A stretch of DNA of 64,000 nt from CAMPKL01 sp963805925. GTDB lineage: Bacteria; Acidobacteriota; Terriglobia; Bryobacterales; UBA6623. The translations under genes were made by a program, and so were the position numbers. Of the stretch, positions 9,450 to 19,421 are shown piece after piece. Under the pieces are notes generated by a model. That model was given only the letters and a program-made list of their open reading frames with translations. It searched no databases and was not told where the DNA came from. The DNA lies in the NCBI GenBank assembly GCA_963805925.1, contig CAWDWB010000003.1:434001-498000 (forward strand). The letters are read 5' to 3'. Each line of letters begins with the position of its first letter. The first letter of the stretch is position 1.

Positions 9450-10568
9450 TTACCCGACGCCGACCCAGGTCCTGGCGCCGGCAGCCTTCTCGATGGCGTC
9501 GAGCACCTTCTGGTTTCGCACGCCGTCTTCGAAGTCAGGCTTCACGTCCGTCGCAGAGCCCAGCGACATTACAAAATCGTAGACGCTGTGCGTAAAGCTG
9601 TGTTCGTAACCAATGATGTGTCCGTCAGGCCACCAGTGGCCGCCGTAGGGATGGACTTCGTCGCAGCAGATGATCGAGCGGAATCCTTGCGCGTCGCGAT
9701 CGTCGTCGACGGAAAAATACTGCAAGCGGTTGAGGTCTTCCAGGTCGAACACGACAGATCCCTTCGAGCCGTTGATCTCAAACGTATTCTGGTTCTTCCT
9801 GCCGGCCGCGAAGCGAGTGGCCTCGAGAGTGCCGATGGCGCCTTGCTCAAACCGAATGCAAGCCGCGAAGGCATCGTCCACCGTCACCGGTTGCGAGCCG
9901 CTGCCGTCCAGCGCAGGCCGCTCCTTGATGAATGTCTCGGTGATCGCCGAGACATCGCGAATTTCGCCGCAAAGATAGCGGCCCAGATCGATAATGTGGG
10001 CCCCCAAGTCGCCCAACGCGCCGGAGCCGGAAGCCTCCTTGTCAAAGCGCCACAACAGCGGCAAGTCTTCTGACATCGCCCAGTCCTGCAGGTAGCGCGC
10101 TCGGAAGTGGAAGATCTTCCCTAGTCGGCCGTCTTCGATAAACCTCTTTGCCAAACTCACCGCCGGCACGCGGCGGTAGTTATGCATGAGAAAGTTCTTC
10201 ACTCCTGCCGCCTTCACGGCATCCAGCATCTGCTGAGCTTCGGCAACGGTATTGGCGAGAGGCTTCTCGCAGATGATGTGCTTGCCGTTCTTGGCCGCTT
10301 CGATGGCCATCTCGCAATGCAAGTGTCCGGGGGTGGAGATATCGACCAGGTCGATATCTTTCCGCGCCATGACGGCCTTCCAGTCGGTTGAGGCCTCTTG
10401 CCAACCCAGTGCAGTGCGAGCCGATTCGGTTTCTTCCGGATTGCGTCCGACGATGACGGCCATCTCGATCTGAGGCGCGTCCGGGAAGAACTTGTTGACG
10501 TTCCTGTATGCCTGGCTATGGGCCTTGCCCATGAACTTGGTTCCGAACAGCGCTACACGAAGGGCCAT
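9450..10568 (-). CDS. Gfo/Idh/MocA family oxidoreductase
   Basis: 372 residues. The N-terminal Rossmann domain begins ALRVALFGTKFMGKAHSQAY and contains the family signature CEKPLANTVAEAQQML (the EKP Lys contacts cofactor and substrate). It is followed by the C-terminal alpha/beta domain with LGDLGAHIIDLGRYLCG, where the D and H fit the usual substrate site. The family oxidises or epimerises sugars and inositols with NAD(P). The substrate cannot be inferred. It stops six bases before the PHP gene start, so the two are probably co-transcribed. Confidence 0.92.
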   Translation of the reverse strand: MALRVALFGTKFMGKAHSQAYRNVNKFFPDAPQIEMAVIVGRNPEETESARTALGWQEASTDWKAVMARKDIDLVDISTPGHLHCEMAIEAAKNGKHIICEKPLANTVAEAQQMLDAVKAAGVKNFLMHNYRRVPAVSLAKRFIEDGRLGKIFHFRARYLQDWAMSEDLPLLWRFDKEASGSGALGDLGAHIIDLGRYLCGEIRDVSAITETFIKERPALDGSGSQPVTVDDAFAACIRFEQGAIGTLEATRFAAGRKNQNTFEINGSKGSVVFDLEDLNRLQYFSVDDDRDAQGFRSIICCDEVHPYGGHWWPDGHIIGYEHSFTHSVYDFVMSLGSATDVKPDFEDGVRNQKVLDAIEKAAGARTWVGVG

Positions 10569-10621
10569 CGTGGTTTAATTCTCCAGATCAATTCTTGTAA
10601 AGAGCCCAACCCGCCAAGGGG

Positions 10622-11134
10622 CTAGATGAACATCTCTTCGTCGCTCGTCGCCCGGTCGGGAGTCGGCCTACGAGAGGCGCCGGATAGATGCTCCAGCACC
10701 GCAGTCACCGCAGAGACAACCCCGCGGACCTGTCGTATGGGTTCCAATATCGTCTTTTGGACAATTTCCGTCGTCTCATTCACCCGCCGAAGAGTGGTCT
10801 CGACGCCGCCGTCGACCCGCTCCGCCTGCAGACGCGCCGTTTGGGAGAGATCGTCTAACAGACTCTCCACGGTGGCCATCTGCTTGCGGCCTGAGGCGGT
10901 CAGTTCCTTGACGTCAACGAGAATTCCCTTCGTCTGATCTCGCGTCTCGTCCAGAGTCTTGCGCGCCGACTCCGCCAAGGGCTCCCACTTGTCCATGAAG
11001 GAAACTGCCCGCTCGCGCATGAGCTTCGAGGAGCGATACATCCCAAAAACCATGCCCGCCATGACGACCAACGAGATCGCCGCTACGCCCGTAAACGCAG
11101 CCATCGTATAGAGCAGCAGGAGTTCTCGATCCAT
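10622..11134 (-). CDS. Membrane-anchored coiled-coil protein (DUF948-like)
   Basis: 170 residues. One N-terminal membrane helix (about 8-32, LYTMAAFTGVAAISLVVMAG) is followed by a long amphipathic region rich in E, R, T and V, with no Pro between about 60 and 145, consistent with a coiled coil. The shape is that of DUF948/YtxG-type stress membrane proteins, and the next gene encodes a YtxH-like protein, the same pairing as ytxG-ytxH of Firmicutes. It is likely to act at the membrane. Enzymatic motifs are absent. Confidence 0.7.
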   Translation of the reverse strand: MDRELLLLYTMAAFTGVAAISLVVMAGMVFGMYRSSKLMRERAVSFMDKWEPLAESARKTLDETRDQTKGILVDVKELTASGRKQMATVESLLDDLSQTARLQAERVDGGVETTLRRVNETTEIVQKTILEPIRQVRGVVSAVTAVLEHLSGASRRPTPDRATSDEEMFI

Positions 11135-11161
11135 CTTCGGAAGTCTTTCTACCTGTCGGGA

Positions 11162-11581
11162 CTAAGCCTCGGACGCCTCTGCCGAATCAGCCGCCGGCTC
11201 CGAGCCGGTCACCGTAGCCTCGCGGTAAGCCTTGCGGCCGGCCTCAAGCGCTGCGGCCAATTGGCCCCGTTGCGTCTCGACAGCGCCGCGGCCTTTCTGT
11301 ACCACTTCGTCGGCTTTCTGCTTCAGTTCCGTGCTCCGTTCGCGGACGTACTCCCGGCCTTCCTCGGTGCGCTTCTTCAGATACTCACGGCTCTCGTCGG
11401 CGCGTTCGCGGACGTACTCGCGGCCTTCTCCGGTCCGTCGGCGGACGTACTCGCGGCCCTCGTTTGCACGATTCCGCAGTTCTTCACGTGTTTCTTCACC
11501 GGATCGCGGCGCATAGAGAATACCCAGCGCGGCTCCGATGCCGAGACCGCAAATAAAGTAAGGAAGTTTCGATTCAGACAT
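11162..11581 (-). CDS. YtxH domain protein with 11-residue repeats
   Basis: 139 residues. A glycine-rich membrane segment (PYFICGLGIGAALGILYAPR) is followed by SGEETREELR, which is the YtxH signature. After it come four near-perfect 11-residue units of the form EGREYVRxRxx between about residues 40 and 83, predicted to form a highly charged helix, and an Ala/Glu-rich tail. YtxH proteins are general-stress membrane proteins of unknown mechanism. It lies 27 bases upstream of the DUF948-like gene, forming a two-gene unit. Confidence 0.85.
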   Translation of the reverse strand: MSESKLPYFICGLGIGAALGILYAPRSGEETREELRNRANEGREYVRRRTGEGREYVRERADESREYLKKRTEEGREYVRERSTELKQKADEVVQKGRGAVETQRGQLAAALEAGRKAYREATVTGSEPAADSAEASEA

Positions 11582-11677
11582 GGCTCCTGCCCCCTGTTGG
11601 CATTGCTCGAATCAGGCGAACGTACGCTGATAGTAGCACACGCTTAGGAGATGCCCCACGCGCGGAAATCGTTGCTT

Positions 11678-12118
11678 TTAAGGTTCTTCGATCAGCTCCA
11701 ACAGAACGCCGCCGGCGCTGGATGGATGCACAAACACATAGCGATAACCTTCCGCTCCAAGGCGAATCTCATCCGATACCAACCGCCGCCCCGAAGCCCT
11801 CAGACGCTCCACGGACGCTTCCAAATCCTCGACCCGGACGGCGATGTGGTGCAGCCCTGGCCCTCGACGTTCGACAAATCTGGTAATCGGAGAATCCGCC
11901 CCGGCCCCTTCCAGAAGCTCAATACGGGAATCGCCCACCGGCAACATCGCAATAATGACGCCTTCGGCTGGAATCTCCGTTCTTAGCGCTGGCACGACAC
12001 CCAATGCGTCCTCGTAGAGCGACAGCGCATCGTCGATAGACTCAACCGCAATCCCAACGTGGTGAATTTTCGGGGACGGCAAGCCTCTATCTTCAGGCGG
12101 CTGCAAACCGCGAAGCAA
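11678..12118 (-). CDS. mce: Methylmalonyl-CoA epimerase
   Basis: About 146 residues of the vicinal-oxygen-chelate fold. KIHHVGIAVESIDDALSLYE opens the first module and GPGLHHIAVRVEDLEA the second; the His residues and the Glu of LLELIEEP supply the metal ligands. It interconverts (R)- and (S)-methylmalonyl-CoA in propionyl-CoA metabolism. The frame lacks an ATG near the N-terminus; TTG at 12116-12118 is the longest option and a second TTG, just before PSPKIHHVG, is the alternative. It begins seven bases after the preceding NHL gene stops. Confidence 0.9.
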   Translation of the reverse strand: MLRGLQPPEDRGLPSPKIHHVGIAVESIDDALSLYEDALGVVPALRTEIPAEGVIIAMLPVGDSRIELLEGAGADSPITRFVERRGPGLHHIAVRVEDLEASVERLRASGRRLVSDEIRLGAEGYRYVFVHPSSAGGVLLELIEEP

Positions 12119-12124
12119 GTCGGC

Positions 12125-13111
12125 CTAGAGTTCGGGTTGCAACACCCAAACAGCTGGTTCGGTAGCGGAGTCCGGCCCCGCTTCCTCAGTGACCAACAGA
12201 TTCGAACCGACGAAGGTCAGTTCTGCCGGGTGCATCCCAACCGCAAGAGCCGCCGCTTGGACAGTATTGCGAGCTCCGCAATCGAGGCCGCAACCAGCGA
12301 TGGTTCGGATAATGCCGTCGGCGTCAATCACCCGGATCCGTCCGTTCCCCGTGTCGGCGATGTAGAGATTCCCATGAGCGTCCGTGGCGATACCCCGCGG
12401 CCCGTTGAGCGCTGCGTCAATCGCCGAGCCTCCATCGCCGGAGAACCCTGGTTGGCCTCCGCCCGCGATCAGTTCTCTCACACCGTCACGCGAAATTCGA
12501 AAGATCGCGTTCCGCGTCGTGTCCGCCAAGAAATAGGCGCCCGAGGCATCCCTGGCCACGCCCGAGATGGACGCGAGAGCGTTCTCGCCGGCTAGGTCTT
12601 CAGCGGTAATGAGCGATCGCGCTGACCAAGTTGCCGTCGCCAGCGGCGCCGTGGACCTTGCGGCTACCTGAGGAGTCCCATCGTCATAGATGAGAAAGAA
12701 TGGCGGCGTTAGAGTCAGCCCGTAGCGGACCGGCAAGAAGATCGGCAGGGAGGCCAACAAGACAAGCAGCAAAACCGAGCCAATCTGGATCTTCGGGTCT
12801 TCCGCCGCTTGGAATATCCAGTGGTCGTGTTTGACCTTCTTCTGACCACTGTGAGGCGAAGCGTCGCCGCAGTAAGAACAGTATCTCTTCGAGCCTCTCA
12901 GAACGCTGCCGCAGCGTCCGCAGTAGTGCTGGAGAGTCTCCCAGTCAGAGACTAACGATGTCGTGGCAACACCGCAGCTATCGCAGAACTTCCCTTTATC
13001 GACCAGTTCGTGCTTGCAATGCCGACAAGCTATCGCCGGGGCGGTTTGTGGTTCCCGAGTGGTCACGGCGTATCTACTCAGCCCGATTCTAATCGGCCTG
13101 GGAAGATCCAT
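12125..13111 (-). CDS. Zinc-ribbon, single-pass membrane, NHL-repeat protein
   Basis: 328 residues in three parts. Residues about 28-82 hold two zinc ribbons (CRHCKHELVDKGKFCDSCG and CGRCGSVLRGSKRYCSYCG). A membrane helix follows at about 108-128 (QIGSVLLLVLLASLPIFLPV). The C-terminal half has NHL beta-propeller motifs (LNGPRGIATDAHGNLYIADT; FSGDGGSAIDAAL). With no signal peptide, the ribbons should be cytoplasmic and the propeller periplasmic. There are too few NHL units for a whole propeller, so it may be truncated or oligomeric. No known function. Confidence 0.8.
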   Translation of the reverse strand: MDLPRPIRIGLSRYAVTTREPQTAPAIACRHCKHELVDKGKFCDSCGVATTSLVSDWETLQHYCGRCGSVLRGSKRYCSYCGDASPHSGQKKVKHDHWIFQAAEDPKIQIGSVLLLVLLASLPIFLPVRYGLTLTPPFFLIYDDGTPQVAARSTAPLATATWSARSLITAEDLAGENALASISGVARDASGAYFLADTTRNAIFRISRDGVRELIAGGGQPGFSGDGGSAIDAALNGPRGIATDAHGNLYIADTGNGRIRVIDADGIIRTIAGCGLDCGARNTVQAAALAVGMHPAELTFVGSNLLVTEEAGPDSATEPAVWVLQPEL

Positions 13112-13163
13112 GGAGTAAAGTAAACCCCCTAGGACGACTGGGCGGAACAGCCCATTACCGCGT

Positions 13164-14627
13164 CTATTCAGCCGGTAAGTCGCTGTGACCCATCAGATAC
13201 TCGTCGACCGCCCGAGCAGCCTTGCGGCCCTCGGCAATAGCCCAAACAACAAGGGATTGACCCCGCCGAACATCTCCCGCCGCGAATACTTTGTCGACAG
13301 AAGTGCGGAACGCCCCGAAATCGGCTTGCACGTTGCCGCGGCCGTCGTACTCCACGCCTAGCTGATTGAGGAAACCCTCCTGCACCGGATGGACGAAGCC
13401 CATGGCGAGCAGCACTAAGTCGACAGGGATCTCAAATTCCGATCCCGGAATCTCCTTCATGCCGGGCCGCCGACCGCTGATCGGATCCACGTCATCCCAG
13501 GCCAATCGCACCCCTCTCAGGGCCTTGATCTTGCCGTCGCCGTCCCCAATGAACTCCTTGGTGCTGATCGCGTATTCCCGTGCATCGCCTTCGACGTGGG
13601 AACTCTCCACCTTAAACGTGAAAGGCCAAAGCGGCCATGGCTGAGCGCCCGGTTCATCCCGCGACTCAGGCGGCTTGGGCATCAGCTCAAACTGCTTGAT
13701 GCTCGCTGCGCCCTGCCGTCGAGACGTTCCCAAGCAGTCCGCGCCGGTATCGCCGCCGCCGATGATCACAACGTGCTTGCCCTTGGCGCTCAGATCGAAC
13801 TGCGGATCCACCGCTCGTCCGCCCACTCGCCGGTTCTGCTGCGGCAAGAAATCCATTGCAAAGTGAATGCCTTCCAATTCCCGTCCAGGGATCGTCAGAT
13901 CTCTCGGCTTCTCCGATCCTGTGGCGATGAGCACGGCATCGTACTCATCTAGGAGCTCTCTCGCCTCGACATCCACGCCAATATGCACGCCGCAGCGGAT
14001 TTCAATGCCTTCAGCTTCCATCTGCTCGACGCGGCGAGTGATGAGATGCTTCTCCATTTTGAAATCGGGGATACCCAGCGCCAACAGGCCGCCCGGAACT
14101 TCGTTCTTTTCAAACAGCGTGACGATGTGCCCGGCGCGATTCAACTGCTGAGAGGCCGCCATACCCGCAGGACCGGACCCAATCACCGCCACCTTCTTGC
14201 CCGTCCTCACAGCCGGAGGATTCGGAACAATCCAACCCTCTTCCCAACCCTTGTCCACGATCGACTTCTCAATCGACTTAATGGTCACCGGGTCGTCGTT
14301 GATGCCCAGCACGCACGCCGACTCGCACGGCGCGGGACAAATGCGCCCCGTAAACTCGGGGAAGTTATTCGTCGAGTGCAGTTCCCGCAGCGCGTCTTGC
14401 CATCGTCCGCGGTAAACCAGGTCATTCCAGTCGGGGATGATATTGTTGATCGGACAGCCCGTATGGCAAAACGGAATGCCGCAGTCCATACAGCGGGCGC
14501 CCTGCTTCTTTAGAACGCTCTCTGGCGTCGACTCATAGACTTCGTTCCAGTCTTTGATACGAACGAGTACATCGCGGCCGTGCGGGGCCTCGCGCTTGTA
14601 CTCCATAAATCCCGTAGCTTTACCCAT
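13164..14627 (-). CDS. gltD: Glutamate synthase small subunit
   Basis: 487 residues. The N-terminal 4Fe-4S motif CMDCGIPFCHTGCPINN is followed by CPAPCESACVLG. The FAD site is VAVIGSGPAGMAASQQL and the NADPH site is VVIIGGGDTGADC; the C-terminal flavin block is VDKVFAAGDVRRGQSLVVWA. GltD oxidises NADPH and passes electrons to GltB for glutamate formation from glutamine and 2-oxoglutarate. It lies 36 bases downstream of gltB, and full length is retained. Confidence 0.97.
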   Translation of the reverse strand: MGKATGFMEYKREAPHGRDVLVRIKDWNEVYESTPESVLKKQGARCMDCGIPFCHTGCPINNIIPDWNDLVYRGRWQDALRELHSTNNFPEFTGRICPAPCESACVLGINDDPVTIKSIEKSIVDKGWEEGWIVPNPPAVRTGKKVAVIGSGPAGMAASQQLNRAGHIVTLFEKNEVPGGLLALGIPDFKMEKHLITRRVEQMEAEGIEIRCGVHIGVDVEARELLDEYDAVLIATGSEKPRDLTIPGRELEGIHFAMDFLPQQNRRVGGRAVDPQFDLSAKGKHVVIIGGGDTGADCLGTSRRQGAASIKQFELMPKPPESRDEPGAQPWPLWPFTFKVESSHVEGDAREYAISTKEFIGDGDGKIKALRGVRLAWDDVDPISGRRPGMKEIPGSEFEIPVDLVLLAMGFVHPVQEGFLNQLGVEYDGRGNVQADFGAFRTSVDKVFAAGDVRRGQSLVVWAIAEGRKAARAVDEYLMGHSDLPAE

Positions 14628-14663
14628 GTTTAGTAACCGCCATCCGACTCACTCGGTCGGGCA

Positions 14664-17600
14664 TTAGGCCTCGGTCAACTTCGCTCCGCTCTCCGCCAAA
14701 GCTTTCTTCAGTTCACGCGGGAACACCTTGATGAACTTCGGCGCCATCTGATCCCAATGCTCAAGCACCCACTGCCCCTTAGGGCTGCGCGTGTACTCGA
14801 TATGCCGCTCGATCTGCGACTTCACGAAATCGACATCGACTTCGTCGCTTAGCGGATCAAGGTCAACGTTGGCATTGTAGATACACCGCGTGGCGAAGTC
14901 GCCGTGCTCATCGAGAACGAAAGCGAAACCGCCCGACATGCCTGCCGCAAAGTTGCGACCGCACTCTCCCAAGATGACCGCACGACCGTTCGTCATGTAT
15001 TCGCAGCCGTGGTCTCCCACGCCTTCAACGACCACGGTGGCTCCTGAATTGCGAATACAGAAGCGCTCGCCGGCCATACCGTTCACATACGCTTCACCGC
15101 CCGTGGCGCCATAAAACGTCACGTTGCCGATAATGATGTTCTCCTCAAAGACAAAGCTCGACCCCTCCGGGGGAGCGACAATCAGCTTGCCGCCCGAAAG
15201 GCCCTTACCGAAGTAGTCGTTAGCGTCGCCGCGCACGGATAATGTCATCCCCGACGAGGCCCAGGCCCCAAAGCTCTGGCCGGCCGCCCCCTCGAAATCA
15301 ATCCAAATCGAGTCTTCCGCTAGCCCGTTGGCCCCGTGCTTGCGCGCGATCTCCGCTGAAAGCATCGTACCGACGGTACGATTCGTATTCTTGATCTTGT
15401 ACGAGAAGCGAACCTTTTCGCCCTTATCCAAGGCCGGCTTTGCCAAGCGGATCAGTTCGTTGTCAATCTGTGACTCGATGCCATGATCTTGGGTGCTCGT
15501 GTGACGACGCGAGATCGAGCGATCCACCGGCGGATCATAGAACACCCGGCTGAAGTCGAGCCCCTTCGCCTTCCAGTGCTGAATCGCCTGCTTGGTATCC
15601 AGCTTGTCGACCCGGCCGATCATCTCGTCAAACTTCCGGAAGCCGATCTGCGCCATGATCTTGCGCGCTTCTTCCGCGACAAAGAACAGGAAGTTGATGA
15701 CGTCCTCGGGCTTGCCCACGAACTTCTTGCGCAATTCCTTATCTTGCGTCGCAATGCCGACAGGACAAGTATTCAGATGGCACTTGCGCATCATGATGCA
15801 GCCCATCGCGATTAACGGCATGGTGGCGAAGCCAAACTCATCTGCGCCAAGCAGCGCGCCGATCACGACGTCGCGCCCCGTCTGCAGCTTCCCGTCTACC
15901 TGAACGCGAATTCTGCCACGCAGGTCGTTCATCACCAGCACTTGCTGCGTCTCAGAAAGTCCCAACTCCCACGGCGTGCCCGCGTACTGGATGGAACTCA
16001 CTGGGCTGGCCCCCGTACCGCCGTCGTGGCCGGCAACCAAAACCAGATCCGCGTGCGCCTTCGACACGCCGGCGGCAACGGTCCCAATCCCGACTTCGCT
16101 AACCAATTTCACAGAAACGTTGGCGTTGACGTTCGCGTTTTTGAGATCGAAGATCAACTGACCCAAGTCTTCGATCGAGTAGATGTCGTGGTGCGGGGGA
16201 GGCGAGATCAAGCCCACGCCCGGCGTCGAGTGACGCAACCAGGCGATCGTTTCGTCCACCTTATGGCCTGGCAGTTGTCCGCCCTCGCCGGGCTTGGCGC
16301 CCTGCGAGATCTTGATCTGCAACTCATCGGAGTTGACCAAGTAGTGAGACGTAACCCCAAACCGTCCCGAAGCGACCTGTTTAATCGCCGAACGTCTGCT
16401 GTCGCCATTCGCATCTGGAATAAAGCGCGCCGGGTCCTCGCCGCCTTCGCCTGTGTTCGATCGTCCGCCAATGCGGTTCATGGCGATCGCCAAGGTCTCG
16501 TGCGCTTCCTTCGAGATCGACCCGAAACTCATCGCCCCCGTACAAAACCGTTTGACGATCTCGCTCGCGGGCTCCACCTCTTCTAGCGGGATGGGTTCGC
16601 TCTCGTACTTGAAATCAAACAGTCCCCGCAGCGTGCAAAGATCCCGATTAGCGCCGTTGATCGAGTCGGCATACTCTTCGTAAGTCGAGTAACGGTTCTG
16701 CTTGACGGCATGTTGCAACTTCGAAACCGTCTGGGGGTTAAGCAGATGCTTTTCGCCGCGCACGCGGAAGTGATACTTGCCGCCGACCTCCAAATTGATA
16801 TCCGAGTCCGTTACCGGCAGATATGCCCTGCGGTGACGCTCTAGGGTTTCTTGCGCGATCACGTCCATGCCGACGCCTTCGATCTGCGAAGCCGTACCCG
16901 TAAAGTAGCGGTCGATGACTTGCCGATTGAGCCCCACGGCCTCAAAGATCTGCGCGCCCAGATAAGACTGCACCGTCGAGATGCCCATCTTCGACATCGT
17001 CTTGAGCAGACCCTTCTTGATCGCGCCGCGATAGTTCTCAATCGCCTTTTCGAGGCTAAGATTCGAGGCGAGCTGATCCGCTCGGTGCAGATCCTCCAGG
17101 CTCTCGTAAGCCAGGTAAGGGTTGATCGCGTTGGCGCCGTATCCGATCAGCAAGCAGAAGTGCATGACTTCGCGCGCTTCGCCGGTTTCCGCCACAATGC
17201 CGACCTTGCCGCGAGTCGCTTTGCGGATTAAGTAATGGTGGACAGCCGCCACAGCCAAAAGGCTCGGGATCGCCGCCTCCTCCTTGCTCATCCCGCGATC
17301 GGACAGGATCAGAATGCCGTAGCCTGCACTGGCGGCTTCATCCGCCTCTTCGCAGACTCGCCGCAGCGCCCGCTCCAGTCCCTTCGCGCCCTCTGCCGCC
17401 GCGAATAGGGTGGTCAGCGTCTTGGCGCCGAAACGCATGTTGCCCTGGTCCGGCTCGCCGACTTCGCGCAGTTTCTCCAGCTGCTCATTCGTCAGTACGG
17501 GCGACTGCGATCGAACGACGTGCGCGTGGCTTTCTTGCTCGTCAAACAGGTTGCCTTGCGGACCAATGTACACATAAGTCGACATCACCAGCTCTTCGCG

Positions 17601-19208
17601 GATCGGATCCACGGCCGGGTTGGTGACCTGCGCAAACAGCTGTTTGAAGTAGTTGAAGAGCAGCTGCGGCCGATCCGACAGACACGCCAACGGTACGTCG
17701 ACGCCCATCGATCCGATCGGCTCCTGGCCCTTCTCCGCCATGGGCGCGAGCAGGACGCGGATGTCCTCGAGCGTGTAGCCAAACGCCCTCTGTCTTTCGA
17801 TCAGCGTGTCGAAGTCCGTTTCGCTGACCCGTTTGGGCGCACGCATATCCGATACATCGAGCAACTGGTTGTCCAGCCACTGCCGGTAAGGCTTTCTCGA
17901 CGCGAGTTGCTGTTTAATCTCTTCATCGCCGATGATTCGCCCCTCCCGCGTGTCCACGAGGAACATACGACCGGGCTGCAAACGGCCTTTTTGCCGTACT
18001 TGCTCAGGTTCAATTTCAGCGATGACGCCGGTCTCGGAGGCCAGCACGACCAAATCGTCGTGAGTTACCCAATAGCGAGACGGCCGGAGGCCATTGCGGT
18101 CCAGATTCCCGCCCACGAAACGGCCATCGGTAAAGACGATCGACGCTGGGCCGTCCCACGGCTCCATCATCGTCGCGTGATACTCGTAAAATGCCTTCTT
18201 GTCGTCGGGCATGAGGTCGTTAGAACTCCATGCCTCGGGGATCATCATCGCCAGCGCATGCGCTGGCGTGCGGCCGCCCTGAATCAATACTTCCAGCGCG
18301 TTGTCGGCCATCGTCGAGTCCGAACCGTCCATATCGATGATCGGCTTCAACTTGCCGAGATCATCGCCGAACAACTCAGACTCCAACGTCGCCTCTCTCG
18401 CCCGCATCCAGTTCGCGTTGCCCCGAACGGTGTTGATTTCCCCGTTGTGCGCCATATAGCGGAAAGGCTGAGCGCGCTCCCAAGTCGGGAAGGTATTCGT
18501 CGAAAAGCGTTGATGAACCAAAACGATCGCCGATTTGAAGTCCGGATCGTTCAGGTCTTGGTAGTACTTCTGGATCTGCGGGGCGATCAATAACCCCTTG
18601 TAAACAATCGTCCGCGCCGACATCGTCGCCGGATAGAAACGCGCTAGTTGCTGTTCAACGGACGACGCCATCGCGCGCTTGCGAATCACGTAGAGCTTGC
18701 GCTCCCAGCGCTCCGTCGAGAAATCTTCGCACCCCTCGCCGCGCCCAATAAATACTTGTTCGATCGCCGGCTCAGACTCCCTCGCTAGCCAACCGATTGC
18801 CGACGAGTTAACCGGCACCTCGCGCCAGCCCAAGATCCGTTGGCCTTCTTGTTGAACAACCTGCTCGACCATCTGGCGTGCGTGCAGTCGATCTTCCCTG
18901 TCTTTGGAAAGAAAGAGCATGCCCACGCCGTATACGCCCGCCTCGGGCAGCTCAAAGCCAAGCTCCGCGGTCTGTTTCTTGAAGAACTCATGCGGTATCT
19001 GGACCAACAGTCCTGCCCCATCCCCGGTGTCGGGATCGCAGCCGCAGGCGCCGCGATGTTCCAGATTCACCAGAACTTCGACGCCTTGGTCGATAATCTT
19101 GTGGCTTGCACGGCCCTGAATATCGGCGACTAGGCCGATACCGCAAGCATCGTGCTCAAAACAGGGGTCGTAAAGGCCCTGCTTCGGCGGCAGTCCAAAT
19201 CGAGACAT
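14664..19208 (-). CDS. gltB: Glutamate synthase large subunit
   Basis: 1514 residues, the normal length. The N-terminal amidotransferase begins near DACGIGLVADIQG (Cys22, the nucleophile exposed after processing) and includes the family regions LEHRGACGCDPDTGDGAG and NGEINTVRGNANWM. The central and FMN-binding domains include KPGEGGQLPGHKVDETIAWL and HDGGTGASPVSSIQYAGTPW. The 3Fe-4S cysteines are in CIMMRKCHLNTCPVGIAT. The C-terminal GXGXG domain spans about the last 250 residues. A 213-base intergenic region, probably holding the promoter, separates it from the HDOD gene. Confidence 0.98.
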   Translation of the reverse strand: MSRFGLPPKQGLYDPCFEHDACGIGLVADIQGRASHKIIDQGVEVLVNLEHRGACGCDPDTGDGAGLLVQIPHEFFKKQTAELGFELPEAGVYGVGMLFLSKDREDRLHARQMVEQVVQQEGQRILGWREVPVNSSAIGWLARESEPAIEQVFIGRGEGCEDFSTERWERKLYVIRKRAMASSVEQQLARFYPATMSARTIVYKGLLIAPQIQKYYQDLNDPDFKSAIVLVHQRFSTNTFPTWERAQPFRYMAHNGEINTVRGNANWMRAREATLESELFGDDLGKLKPIIDMDGSDSTMADNALEVLIQGGRTPAHALAMMIPEAWSSNDLMPDDKKAFYEYHATMMEPWDGPASIVFTDGRFVGGNLDRNGLRPSRYWVTHDDLVVLASETGVIAEIEPEQVRQKGRLQPGRMFLVDTREGRIIGDEEIKQQLASRKPYRQWLDNQLLDVSDMRAPKRVSETDFDTLIERQRAFGYTLEDIRVLLAPMAEKGQEPIGSMGVDVPLACLSDRPQLLFNYFKQLFAQVTNPAVDPIREELVMSTYVYIGPQGNLFDEQESHAHVVRSQSPVLTNEQLEKLREVGEPDQGNMRFGAKTLTTLFAAAEGAKGLERALRRVCEEADEAASAGYGILILSDRGMSKEEAAIPSLLAVAAVHHYLIRKATRGKVGIVAETGEAREVMHFCLLIGYGANAINPYLAYESLEDLHRADQLASNLSLEKAIENYRGAIKKGLLKTMSKMGISTVQSYLGAQIFEAVGLNRQVIDRYFTGTASQIEGVGMDVIAQETLERHRRAYLPVTDSDINLEVGGKYHFRVRGEKHLLNPQTVSKLQHAVKQNRYSTYEEYADSINGANRDLCTLRGLFDFKYESEPIPLEEVEPASEIVKRFCTGAMSFGSISKEAHETLAIAMNRIGGRSNTGEGGEDPARFIPDANGDSRRSAIKQVASGRFGVTSHYLVNSDELQIKISQGAKPGEGGQLPGHKVDETIAWLRHSTPGVGLISPPPHHDIYSIEDLGQLIFDLKNANVNANVSVKLVSEVGIGTVAAGVSKAHADLVLVAGHDGGTGASPVSSIQYAGTPWELGLSETQQVLVMNDLRGRIRVQVDGKLQTGRDVVIGALLGADEFGFATMPLIAMGCIMMRKCHLNTCPVGIATQDKELRKKFVGKPEDVINFLFFVAEEARKIMAQIGFRKFDEMIGRVDKLDTKQAIQHWKAKGLDFSRVFYDPPVDRSISRRHTSTQDHGIESQIDNELIRLAKPALDKGEKVRFSYKIKNTNRTVGTMLSAEIARKHGANGLAEDSIWIDFEGAAGQSFGAWASSGMTLSVRGDANDYFGKGLSGGKLIVAPPEGSSFVFEENIIIGNVTFYGATGGEAYVNGMAGERFCIRNSGATVVVEGVGDHGCEYMTNGRAVILGECGRNFAAGMSGGFAFVLDEHGDFATRCIYNANVDLDPLSDEVDVDFVKSQIERHIEYTRSPKGQWVLEHWDQMAPKFIKVFPRELKKALAESGAKLTEA

Positions 19209-19421
19209 ATTCTGTTTTCTCCCAGTCGCGCTAGCAGCCCGGAATTTACCCCGTCGGTTGTTCCGGCACCGGCGGGACCCCCTATTCCTGGCCGTACTTC
19301 GGGTCCAGGCATTCGGAGGAATGCGCGGTTTTGCTTGGTGGAGACTTTAGAGCAACATAATAGCAGAGAAAGTCAGCGACTCCCCACTATTAGTTATACT
19401 AATGATAGAGAGAGCGTGCGG

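Noticed and set aside
17520..18593. A 357-codon open frame on the plus strand opposite gltB.
   Set aside because: It is the antisense of a strongly supported gene, has no family motif and is explained by GC-rich codon structure. The same applies to long frames opposite the E1 gene (4103-5035), the IS1182 transposase (39803-40594) and the DUF523 gene (42802-43608).
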